This document shows, one piece after another, positions 12,501 through 22,056 of a stretch of 64,000 nucleotides of DNA. The first letter of the stretch is position 1. Every line of letters begins with the position of its first letter. This stretch comes from Jacaranda mimosifolia. Lineage: Eukaryota > Streptophyta > Magnoliopsida > Lamiales > Bignoniaceae. The translations under genes were made by a program, and so were the position numbers. The DNA is taken from the NCBI GenBank assembly GCA_018894105.1, contig CM032122.1, positions 35,495,404 to 35,559,403 of the forward strand, in the 5' to 3' direction. The notes below the pieces were generated by a model, which saw only the letters and a list, made by a program, of their open reading frames with translations, ran no database searches and was not told where the DNA came from.

Positions 12501-12624
12501 TTAAATTACAAAATTCCTTAGGTTGAGAATTTTGGAGGGTGTAATTGGGTGTAATTAGTTTTGAAAGATTCGATTGGAGTAGCACCTCGATCTAAAGCAA
12601 GCACCTCCCGGACGGGGTGCTATA
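9557..12624 (+). mobile_element. Solo LTR, 3.07 kb, nested in the integrase
   Basis: It begins TGTAACACCCC and ends GGGGTGCTATA, a decayed version of the inverted GGGGTGTTACA. The flanks CAGGC (9552-9556) and GAGAC (12625-12629) look like a degenerate 5-bp duplication, and removing the insert restores the integrase reading IHSG-ICGNH. There is no protein-coding content. The same family occurs on the other strand at 41898-44962 with almost the same length. Its terminal block GCACCTCGATC...GGACGGGGTG matches that copy. No partner LTR is present, so an LTR-LTR recombination product is the simplest reading. Long LTRs with these ends are usual in several plant gypsy groups; I cannot assign the clade. 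Confidence 0.8.
11524..11740 (+). repeat. Four tandem subrepeats of about 54 bp inside the solo LTR
   Basis: Units start with GATATAAGGGGG or GATATAAAAGGG at 11524, 11578 and 11632, and with GTATAAAAGGG at 11686. They share a core ...CCGTTTCA.G.TCGTAT.GTT.ATACA. Alternate units resemble each other more, suggesting a higher-order 108-bp step. Confidence 0.75.
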
Positions 12625-13643
12625 GAGACATTTGTGGAAATCATGCTTCAGGTCGATCTTTGGCTCACAAAATCATCAAAAGCGGATATTTTTGGCCAAC
12701 TTTGAACAGAGACGCCGTCGAGTTTGCCAGAAAGTGTCGATCATGTCAGGTTCATGCTAGCATACCTCATCGATCAGCTGCCACCCTTACTTCAGTGCAA
12801 ATCACATGGCCATTCTACCAATGAGGAATTGATATCGTAGTGGTTGAATACTTCACTAAATGGGTTGAAGCCGAAGCCGAAGCCGAAGCCGTGCCTAAGA
12901 TCACAAATGCTGCTATAAGGAGTTTCTTATGGAAAATATAGTTTGCCATTTTGGCTTACCCAAAGTCCTCGTGCCACACAATGGCATCCAGTTTCAGAGT
13001 AAACAGACCCGAGAATGGTGTGAAAACCTCATAATCAAACAACATTTTACTTCGGTGGGAAATCCACAAACTAATGGCCAGACGGAGGTCACCAACAGGA
13101 CTATACTCAACCATATCAAAACTAGGTTGGAGGGCTCTAAAGCCAGCTGGGCGGACGACCTACCGGGAGTCCTCTGGGCCTATCACACAACCCCAAGAAC
13201 AGCCACTGGTCGAAGCCCTTATAGTTTGGTGTACGGTTTAGAAGCAGTTATCCCTATGGAATTGATTCAACACGCAGCTTGCATAATACAGTATAATCCG
13301 ATCAAAAATAAGGCTGAAAGAGAATTCGACCTTGAAGTCGACGAGCTCCAACAATAAGCTTTTGCAAAAATGCAAAGGGACAGGTCGATCATGATTAAGC
13401 ATCATGATAAAGGTGTGAGGCCAAGATCCTTTGGGATTGGTGACCTCATTCTTAAAAAGGTCGAAGTCTATAGAAATGTTGGGAAACTCGGCCTAAAATG
13501 GGAGGGTCCATATTCCGTGATTAAAGTTGCAAAGCACAACTCTTATCGATTGGCTGATCTGTCTGGAAACGAGCTACCTAGACCATAGAATGCCATTAAC
13601 CTCAAGAAGTTTTGTGTAGACTGCACTGCAAAAAAAAAAAAAA

Positions 13644-13880
13644 ACTATCAAATCGACCCCGCAGTCGCATGATGTAAGTTGTACAATTTTAATTTAATTG
13701 ATAAACAACTATCAAGTCGATCTCGCAATCGCATAATGTAAGTTGTACAATTTTAATTAATAAACAACCATCAAGTCAACCCCGCAATCACATGATGTAA
13801 GTTGTATAAATTAATTGATTAATAACCGTTAGGTCGACCCTGTAGTTGCATGACGCGAGTTATAGAATTTAATTGCTTAC
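13644..13880 (+). repeat. Four tandem repeats of 58-64 bp after the integrase
   Basis: Units start at 13644, 13708, 13767 and 13825 with AC(T/C)(A/G)TCAA(A/G)TCGACC-like sequence. They continue through CGCA.TCGCATGATGTAAG and TTGTACAATTTTAATT. They lie between the end of integrase and the antisense ORF of the retrotransposon, a place where Tat-lineage elements commonly carry tandem repeats. Confidence 0.8.
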
Positions 13881-14049
13881 AACTTGTGTGAATTATTAAA
13901 GTGACCCCGCTATTGTTAAGTTGTAAGTCAACAAATATGCAAAGTGAACTAATACATTAATAAATGGGGAAATTGTCCATAAATCATGCAAATATACATA
14001 AGCCGCTTAAAGCCACAAAAAATAGAAAAAGAAAAGAAAAGAAGTCCAT

Positions 14050-16464
14050 CTAGCTAGATCCGGCATCCTCTCCTTGCCGTGTTATAGCCTCATTAGCCAC
14101 CTCATCGACTGCCTTGAACAATTCTTCAGTTGAATCGACATCCACATTTAGGGGTGGCTCCTCGACTTCTTGCATAGCTCCAACAAGTTACGAGGGCCCT
14201 GTCTCCTCTGTTAGAAATACTCGACTGCCAGGAAGGAAGAAATTCACCACATTCACGTCATTATTCTTCATGTCCAAGGTGAACTTCCTAGCAAATCCAA
14301 ACTCCTCTCCCACTGCAACAACCCCAGGATGCGAAGATGCAGCAACCCCTTCCTCCACCTATTGAGAGGCATGGTCGTCAAAATCCTCAAGATGCTTATT
14401 CTTATTCATGTTCAGCCAAGCCTTGTCCTCGACTCGAAACTCATACCCCATGAAGTCTAACTACTTTAGGGCATGGTCGAACACCTCTTTTGCGTCATCC
14501 ATGCTGAATGTTACGCTTGCGTCAGTGAAAGCTGAGGAAAGCATAAACTGCTAAATCGTCTTTTTTCAAATCCCAGGCAGCTTGAAAAATTTCGATTGAG
14601 TGTACCTCATTGTGCTGTTATAGCCGTACGCTCAACCAGACTCCGAGGCTTCTTAGATGGAATTGATATTTTTTTTCAGCTGCTCTTAAGCCTGGATTTT
14701 CCCCTCAACAGCGGCCAGTAATTCTATATCCTTATCTTCGAGTTGTTTTGTCAACTCCGCTAACCTCCACTCCAATTATTCAACTTTCTTATTCAGCACG
14801 TCGTTTTGCTCTTTCTCCATTTGCTCGTACCTTTCAACCAGCTTCAGACGGTTGGTCTCATACAACTCAAAATGGCGATGAAGGTTATACCCTCATTGCC
14901 TTACCTGAAAATGCATCATGAACCATGATTATGCCATTTCGACCTGTGTCATGCAAAACATAATTTTGACAATATTCTTACCATGTTAGCATGATAAGCG
15001 AAAGCCCTAAGCACGGCCAGTTAGCCGTGATTGTGCATCTCGACCTGCGCCCATCATCGCGTGTTCGACACCCCCACTTTGTCCCCAAATCTAGGCTCGG
15101 AGAATGTTGGTAGATTGCATAGTCGATCTAGAGAAAGTGGCATGTATGCTTCTTCAAGCAATTCGCTTGCTTTTTTTTTTCCCTTTCTCAACAGCAGTCT
15201 TCTTTGCGACACTTTCTCCCGCAGCCTCGACCGCTTTCTTCTTTGATTGAAGAGAACTACTAATCACCCCTGTGCTTGCAATGGTAATGGGTTGGACCTC
15301 TTCAACTGTGGGGCCGGCCCCAGCTACTTGGGCAGCAGCAGCCGCTCGTCGAGCCACTGCAGCTTGTTTGAGCTGTTGCGCTTCCAGTTGTTTCCGCATC
15401 ACTATTTACCTTGCACAATTCATAATCGATCAACCTGAAAAGGATAACATATTTCGACCATACATATGTCGACCAAGAAGAATATATCACATTATTTATA
15501 AAGATCAGTTTCTACCTAAATGCGCACTGGCATGTAACCTCAATATGGCGGTCGATAATCCCGCCAGAACCAAGTTTCTCTCTCTTATGAACACCGACAC
15601 GTCCATTTCACCAAATTCGAAGAGATCTCAAATAAAAAAAATGTTCTAGGATAGGTTCTCAGTGGTATCCAGCTCGACCCTACCCCTTATCCACCCTCTC
15701 GAAATGTTAAAAATGACCCCAGTGGGAGGTTGAATATAGAAGTATCTCTCTTTCCATTCCTGACCATGTGATGAAGATAGAGCTCTAAAAATTTTTCTAC
15801 GGGGTCGAGCTGTCAAGTGATAAACTCGGACTCTCTAGCTAAACTCGACTTACAGGACATAGGTAAATGAAATAAATGGCTAAAACTGGCCCAAGAGGGA
15901 GCTTCATCGAGAATGTCTATTAAAACGACAAAACTGGACATAAGAGCGAAACAATTGGGCAACAATTGGGTTACGCATACTTGCAGACCTCTCAACAGGT
16001 CGACAATTGGGTCACCTAAGGGGAACCAAAGTCCACATTTCATTGCATATTCAAAATGTTTAAAAATGGTTAAACATCCCTCAGGAGGAGTATACATCAT
16101 ATCCACAGTCCTAGGTCTAATAAGCTCAAATCCATCAGGAATGTGATATTTCCCCTTAATCGACACGAGGTCATTCAGTGTGACCGACGACATGATGTCA
16201 CTATAATAAGTCATCATGAATAACCTACCCGTCGACCGCAGAGGCTTTCTGCCTCCGCTACAGGCTCTTACCCCCCTCAACCGCAGGTTCCGAAGGCCCC
16301 ACCTCATCAACTAAAGGGTTGGAGGGTCCTATCTCGTTACCGAAACCTAATTCAAGCTTTACATGAGCACTCAACCTATCGCTCGAAGAATCACTCGACT
16401 CAGCCCCGCTATTCAAGGCATCTATTGAGTGAGTGGCCTCAGAATCAGAACTAGATGTTGGCAT
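14050..16464 (-). pseudogene. Antisense extra ORF of the Tat-type element (degenerate)
   Basis: On the minus strand a protein-like region starts at an ATG ending at 16464 (MPTSSSDSEATHSIDALNSG, an acidic serine-rich start). It shifts frame near 16260 into a conserved-looking block with SIKGKYHIPDGFELIRPR and the pieces GLWFPLGDPIVDLLRGL and FVVLIDILDEAPSWASF (15813-16310). It then has an alanine/lysine-rich linker (15154-15402) and a heptad-like region near 14700-14870 (RLKLVERYEQMEKEQNDVLN, then RLAELTKQLEDKDIELLAA) that should form a coiled coil. It runs to GEDAGSS and a TAG at 14050-14052. At least six in-frame stops and a frameshift show it is dead. Extra antisense ORFs downstream of pol are known in Tat-lineage elements; their function is unknown. 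Confidence 0.75.
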
Positions 16465-16843
16465 ATTGACAGCAAATAATGCTACTAAACTTTAAAAGCG
16501 CAAGAAATGAAAACTTTTGAAAAATTTCTTAATGGCTTAAGTCTCTCAAAAAATCGACCACAAATTTGCACAATTCGACCTCAACGTGCTATGGTAAAAG
16601 TGAAAAATGAGCGGTGAAAACCACTATTTATAGGTAACCCAGGAAGGCCAAGTAGTAAAATTGATCTGCCACCAACTAATAATTAATTACATTGTCGTCG
16701 GTTTCCTACACTTAAATATGCGTGTAACCGCTAGTAACCATTTCCGCCAGCGCAACTCAGGTCAAAATTCAAAATGCTATCCTCATGCATCTAATTCTCG
16801 TCATTTCTGCTACTCCTAACTCCGACCCTAGCATGGTCGAACT

Positions 16844-16858
16844 AAGGAGTGGGGGGGA
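16844..16858 (+). other. Polypurine tract of the Tat-type element
   Basis: AAGGAGTGGGGGGGA lies four bases before the 3' LTR, the place of the plus-strand primer. Confidence 0.8.
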
Positions 16859-16862
16859 CTTA

Positions 16863-17550
16863 TGATGTGGGTAAGCCCATCACAAGCCTAATATACTTAA
16901 ACACAATATACTTAATAGGCTTGGGCACTAGAGCCCAGAAATTGTTTCTGGCATATGAGGCCAATTCGATCTACAAGGTCAGTTAATTCGACCTCAGGGG
17001 TCTATTTGGCGTCATGAGGTTGTGGTGTAGCCCCTGGTTAGATGAACGGAGGACGTTTAATGGCAGTTTGTCACCCATCGTATCCGCAATAATTACGTCT
17101 CAACAACTAGGCTGACAGCATTAAATGTATTAATGATGCGTCACCTCCACATTAATTGCGGTAAGAGCTCCCATTCCATCCCGCCGAACATTTGTGCGCC
17201 TTACAGATAGGTCAAAAAGACCTATCTTGTCCCTACTAGAGAAATTAGTGTGTGTAATACGCTGAGGAAGATACTAGTCTTTTCACCTCCAGACAAACAC
17301 TATAAATACTTCGTCCTTCAGAGTCCACGGTAAGCATACATACACTCAAAAAACTATTACTCTACCCAAACTTCTTCAAGTCGATTTACTGACTTAACCA
17401 TCGGAGGGTCTTAACTGAGGACCCTCTCGGCTAGCCTAACGTTTGTTCCGTGGTTGCAGGTTCCAACCCACACCCTCACAAATTATCATTTTGGTCGAAA
17501 AACCATTCTGGTCGAGATCCAGAGATCCCTTACTAAAATTAACCTCATCA
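16863..17550 (+). repeat. 3' LTR of the Tat-type element
   Basis: 688 bp, TGATGTGGGTAAGCCC to CCTCATCA, paired with 4499-5155. It carries about 30 extra bases near 17100-17150 relative to the 5' LTR. Confidence 0.9.
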
Positions 17551-18604
17551 GTTGATAAGTATTGATAATGTAGGATATACTCAAATTTACTAAACTAACA
17601 TGATGCTCTATTATGATGACTAAATACCCATCCATAACTTTAAACAATAAAAGATGCATTTTGGCAAATTATGTGTTTAATGCACAAAATTTTCTACACA
17701 AATGATGTGTTTTCTACACATTATTTATAATTTTCTACACAATTGATGTGTTTCATGCAACTACAAATACAACCAAACTTGAAAGGATTGATTGTTTATA
17801 CTAGTAATTTTAGCACACTTGATGTATGTGCTAAAATTTTATAGTAGAAGATAAATAAAATATTCTTTTATATTTTATATATTTATATACTTTTAATATT
17901 TTCAATATATTTATTTAAATTTTTAGATCAGTAAAACAAAAAAAATTAAGATAGAAGGAAAAAGTAAATATTTGAACAGAAAAACATTAGAGAAGAGAAA
18001 ATTGAAAAAAAAAAAAAAAAAACCAACAACTACTACTACTACTTGGGAGCTATGAAGTTTAAAAATAATAATGAGTAAAATTCACTAAAAAACATACCAA
18101 AATAGGATAAATACTTTGCATACAATATAGATATTTCATCATTTGGTGCTTAACCACTTTGCCATACCAAGCTCATATTAATAACACTTTTTTAAACTAA
18201 AATTTTAAAATTTCAAAAACACCAGCATATGAAATAGATGACATATATTTATTAGGTAATTTCATATTTTTTTTAAATAATTAACAGAAATTATATGAAA
18301 CTTATATATCACATGCAAAAAAATCAACAAAAACCATATAATTAATAAGTAATAAAATGAAACTTGTGCACTAATTAATAGAATTTATAATTGAGGGGAA
18401 AATATATCTTTTTTATATTTTTGTAGTTGGAAATATTGGTCTTGATACCACATCCCACCTTCTAGGTGGGATCCATAATCCCTTACCTTGTTGGATTGGA
18501 AACCAGACCACAAAATTATAAAGTGCCCAATACTTATGAATCAAACAAAAAATTGGATTAGATAAACATTATATCCAACTCAATCATAGCAGTCAAATGG
18601 AGCC
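17551..18604. other. Right part of the PIF/Harbinger-like element, no gene
   Basis: AT-rich sequence between the 3' LTR and the right inverted terminus. No transposase-like frame is visible. It contains poly-A at 18006-18022 and several ACACA.TTGATGTGTTT-type short repeats near 17670-17760. Confidence 0.6.
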
Positions 18605-18972
18605 TTAATATATACAACTAGTGACAACTTTTACATTGCAACTTAATTATTATCTTTTCACTAAATTTTTCTTTTTTAGCAAAACTCAATCAAATTAAAC
18701 TCAAACAGTTTTGAACCTGAGCCATCATTCACACACCTAGCTAATCACTAATTCAAGAAATCAGGGTCACTCTCTTCTAATTTGAAACCATACGTTATGA
18801 ATTATACAATTAATTATCCAACATTATGAATTATAATATGCCAACCGAATTGATCGGAGGAAGAAATTATGCTCATCGATTCTTGGATTTAGCATAAAAG
18901 AATTGGACGAAAACCAAATCGATAGTATGTGTAGCAAAAGTAATCATAAAAAGTCGATAGCTCTATTTATTA

Positions 18973-19125
18973 TGGTTTAAATTTTATATTCCATTTCTTA
19001 TTGTATCTGGTATTTCATTTCATGAATATATAACACGTGTATTAAATATTTTTTTTATAAAAATAATTAATTAAAATCAAATACACTTAATATAAATATA
19101 ATAAATTAAAATAAAAAATAAAATA
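18973..19125. mobile_element. Short dispersed palindromic element (MITE-like), copy 1
   Basis: About 150 bp with ends resembling each other in inverted orientation (TATTCCATTTCTTATT against AAATAAAATAGAA). It has a core ATTCATGA...ACACGTGTATTAAATATTTTTT. Related copies lie at about 31093-31250, 41006-41165 (opposite orientation) and 53967-54133. Confidence 0.55.
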
Positions 19126-20750
19126 GAAAAACCAAAGTACTCTCCTTAAGCGATATTTTTCCATTAGAAAAGGAAAAAGGAGAGAGACATGTGAATCGTA
19201 GGAAATGATGAACCAATCACAAGAAAAGATTTCGTCCAACTTTAGAAGTTAATGTCAACTTCAGGAATACATCGAAAAGCTGTGCACATGCGATTCTAAG
19301 CTCCTGACACTTCTGCACGTGTAACAGTAAAATGTCAACTTCAATTGACCCCACTTCTTGCCATAAATTTCCAGCTTTTCCTCTCTTACATTGATAGTAT
19401 TCCTGACGATGTGAAAAAAATTTGTTGAACCCTCCAAGTATTGCCATCCATTGCAAGGAACAGTCTTAATTTCAGACAAATGTTTTAAATAGGTCAGCAC
19501 AAATTGGTTGGCTTTAGATGCCCCCAATACATCCTGGCTAATATTGTGGTACTTGATTTGATTATTATATTCGTACTAACATGGAAGAAGTGAGGACTAG
19601 AAGTCTTGGCATAATAATACCAAATACCCATAGAAATTCATAGGTATTCAAAAAATACGGGTAGGAGGTTATATATTCTCAACTCAATAAAATATCGGTA
19701 ATTTTATATGTTCTTAATTACCAATTATTCTTTATTATAGCTACATAGCTTAGTTGTGGTTATGTGTGTGTGTATATTTTTGTTCTAAATTATAATTTAT
19801 AATCCTCACGAACACAAACTTGCATAGCCATTAGTCAAGCTAATGTCCCATATATAGGAAGATAGGAAAAACACCAAACCAAAGAGCCAATAATTAATAT
19901 TTCTAATATTGGCTTGACGCCATTTTTGTTTTTGATTGAAAATATGCAAGTGACTAAGGCAGGGATGCAAGTCTTCTCTAAATTATTTTAGATCTCTTAC
20001 GAAAATAGTAGAAGAAATGGGCAGCTCTAATTATTGGGGAAAAAAAATTACTATGAGTACTCGTGAGTTATTTATATCAGTAGTCACGAGTAATGAATTT
20101 ACTATCTCGCATTCAATAAAATACAAATAATTTTAGTATGGATAAATTTGTTCAATTCATCATTATCTATGTTGGAAGATACACACGATAATAAATATCA
20201 CAGCAGAATAATAGGATCAAATCTCCCTTTTTGTGCAAACGTAACAGGAAGAAAAATAATAAAAGAAAATAACTCAAGAATTTGTAAGAGTAGAAATATA
20301 GACGCAAATAAAATGAACTTCTACTATAAAAATAATGGGTAATACAAAAATTCTTCTCTAACTGAACTAGAGGCTAATACAAAATTCCTCACTTCAAGAA
20401 ATAAATTTCTTGGCACCTTCCTCACAAAATTACACACAATTTTGTGGCTATGATCACTTCTCACAATTTAAAACTAATTGTGGCTAACTCTTCACAATTT
20501 TTGTAACAAAATTGTGGCTCTCTTATGCTATATTCTCTCCTATCTCTACAATTGTTCTTACAAATACATACTACACACACACATATATATAGACACCACA
20601 ATTTTTACACAATTCCATATGCTTCCCTTGGTAGAAGAAGCAAAATTGAACTTTGCTTCTTAGTAAAAGAATTCAAGATGAACTTTGCCACTTGAACTTT
20701 ATCTCTTGAAGGCAAAAATAAACTTGGCCTCTTCATCCTTAACCTCCATT

Positions 20751-20780
20751 TAATAATAATAATAATAATAATAATAATTG
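20751..20780. repeat. AAT microsatellite upstream of FAR copy A
   Basis: A run of about nine AAT units. The duplicated copy at about 32625-32657 is a few units longer, as expected for replication slippage after the duplication. Confidence 0.85.
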
Positions 20781-21475
20781 AGCGTGATATCTCAACAATC
20801 TATTCTTGAAATATCTATAGTACTAGCCCATTTGTTAGATCTAATTAATTAGAAGAAAACAATTGTCTCTCTAAACAAGAAAGTGAACTACTCTTCTTTG
20901 GAACATGGAATGCATGCTTGCCGAATTATGATATTAGACAACCACGTTTATTTCACTTGATGATGTTACTATGTTGACCTATCCACCACCAATAGTATGT
21001 TAAAATTTAAATTTTCTTATTTTCTCTAAACAAAAAAGAGTTCATCGTAAACATATAAATTAATATTCTCTTATGTGAAAATAACAAAAAGGGGGCGATG
21101 ATAGCAATTTGTTATAAGTATAATCATAAAAAAAATTAATTATCGTCGTGAAATATTCATTTTAAAGTTTTATCAACACAACTTACAAAACCAAACATGT
21201 TAGCATTGCAAGGATAATCAAAAACCAATGACAAACATTAATATAGGTAATGTGACTCGTATAAATCAAAGGCCCCCAGGGATGCACGTCTTCTCTAAAT
21301 TGTTTTAGATTTCTTACGGAAGTAGCTAGTAGTAAAATGGGCAGCTATAATTATTAAAAGAAAAAAGAAAAAAAAATTATTCTGAGCATTCGCGAGTTAT
21401 CTATACTAATAGTCATAAGGAATGGATCTACTATTTTGTATTCAACAAGAATAAATTTGTCTAGTTCATTGTTAT

Positions 21476-21609
21476 CTATCCTTGAATTATTCATAGTAAC
21501 CCTTTGTCAAATCTAATTAATTAGAAGAAAAAAGTGGTCTTTCTATCCTTGAATTATTCATAGTACCCCTTTGTCAGGTCTAATTAATTAGAAGAAAAAA
21601 GTGGTCTCT
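21476..21609 (+). repeat. 67-bp tandem duplication in the FAR copy A upstream region
   Basis: CTATCCTTGAATTATTCATA... occurs twice in a row, starting at 21476 and 21543. The copy B upstream region has it once (near 33354), so the duplication postdates the gene duplication or was lost there. Confidence 0.8.
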
Positions 21610-21983
21610 CTGAATGAGAAAGTGGACTACTCTTCTTTGGAACATTGAATGCATGTTGAAAGAAGATATTAGACAACCACGTTTGTTTCACTTGATGATG
21701 TTACTACGTGGACCTATCCAACACCAATAATATGTTAAAACTTAAATTTCCTATATATATATAATAATATATGATAATGTTAATATATATTTTTATTTTA
21801 TGAGATTATAATGATTCAATTAACACATAACTTAGACATAAGATAGTATGAAATAACTCCATTTATGATATATAAACATCAAAATAGGAGGCCAATAAAT
21901 TTTTGAAAGTTACCTGCATAGACATCAACACTTGCAACGCACACCTACTAACTGTAGCATTAAAATACTGCATATGATATTTC

Positions 21984-21990
21984 TATATAA
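21984..21990 (+). promoter_or_regulatory. TATA box of FAR copy A
   Basis: TATATAA within TTCTATATAAGGGC lies 67 bp before the chosen start codon. It is conserved in copy B. Shortly upstream is the sequence CACCTACTAACTG, which resembles MYB-type binding sites, but that is only suggestive. Confidence 0.7.
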
Positions 21991-22056
21991 GGGCAAACAA
22001 GTGCAAGTCAGCGTTTATGCTCTCTGCATCCAATCATGCATTTGCATTCTTTTGCA

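Larger units (their letters stand above)
9287..13610 (+). pseudogene. Integrase of the Tat-type element, split by a solo LTR
   Basis: The N-terminal part ends at 9556 with QAQEVLHKIHSG and resumes at 12625 with ICGNHASGRSLAHKI and KCRSCQVHA, so the HHCC zinc finger is cut in two by the solo LTR. The catalytic core follows: GIDIV near 12830, then an abrupt jump to VVEYFTKWVEAEAEAE (about 15 codons missing), LVPHNGIQFQSK, and GNPQTNGQTEVTNRTILNHI. The second catalytic aspartate, usually in SDNGxQF, is histidine. The C-terminal part GDLILKKVEVYRN and WEGPYSVIKVAKHNSYRLAD is at 13438-13560. There are several in-frame stops. Confidence 0.88.
4499..17550 (+). mobile_element. Tat-type Ty3/gypsy LTR retrotransposon, complete in outline but dead
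   Basis: Two LTRs (4499-5155 and 16863-17550) begin TGAT and end ATCA. They are flanked by near-matching 5-bp duplications, GTTGG at 4494-4498 and GTTGA at 17551-17555. A primer-binding site follows the left LTR and a polypurine tract precedes the right one. The internal region carries degenerate gag, protease, reverse transcriptase, RNase H, a second RNase H, integrase, and an antisense extra ORF. A second RNase H before integrase, and an extra antisense ORF after it, are known marks of the Tat lineage. Every domain has stops, frameshifts or deletions. A 3.07-kb solo LTR (9557-12624) interrupts the integrase. The element sits inside a PIF/Harbinger-like element. Confidence 0.92.
4341..18607. 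mobile_element. PIF/Harbinger-like (Tourist-type) TIR element, split by a nested retrotransposon
   Basis: The 5' terminus at 4344 reads GGGTGCATTTGGTAGCAATG. The reverse complement of the 3' terminus at 18604 reads GGCTCCATTTGACTGCTATG. These are imperfect inverted repeats that continue further inward. Both ends abut the trinucleotide TTA (4341-4343 and 18605-18607). The homologous A/B spacer has a single TTA at 29234-29236 joining the two flanks exactly, which is a clean empty site. TTA duplications and this terminus style fit PIF/Harbinger. Without the inserted retrotransposon the element is about 1.2 kb (4344-4498 plus 17551-18604) and shows no transposase, so it is non-autonomous. Confidence 0.82.
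18608..21983. other. Upstream region of FAR copy A, no gene recognised
   Basis: AT-rich. It holds a copy of a dispersed palindromic element at about 18973-19125, an AAT microsatellite near 20751, and a 67-bp tandem duplication at 21476-21609 that is single on the copy B side. The minus-strand frame at 19261-19527 is broken by a 19-bp deletion in the duplicate. Confidence 0.6.

Noticed and set aside
19261..19527. Minus-strand open frame upstream of FAR copy A that looks protein-like
   Set aside because: The duplicate near 31380-31640 has a 19-bp deletion and small indels in it, and I recognise no family. It is more likely non-coding or a relic.
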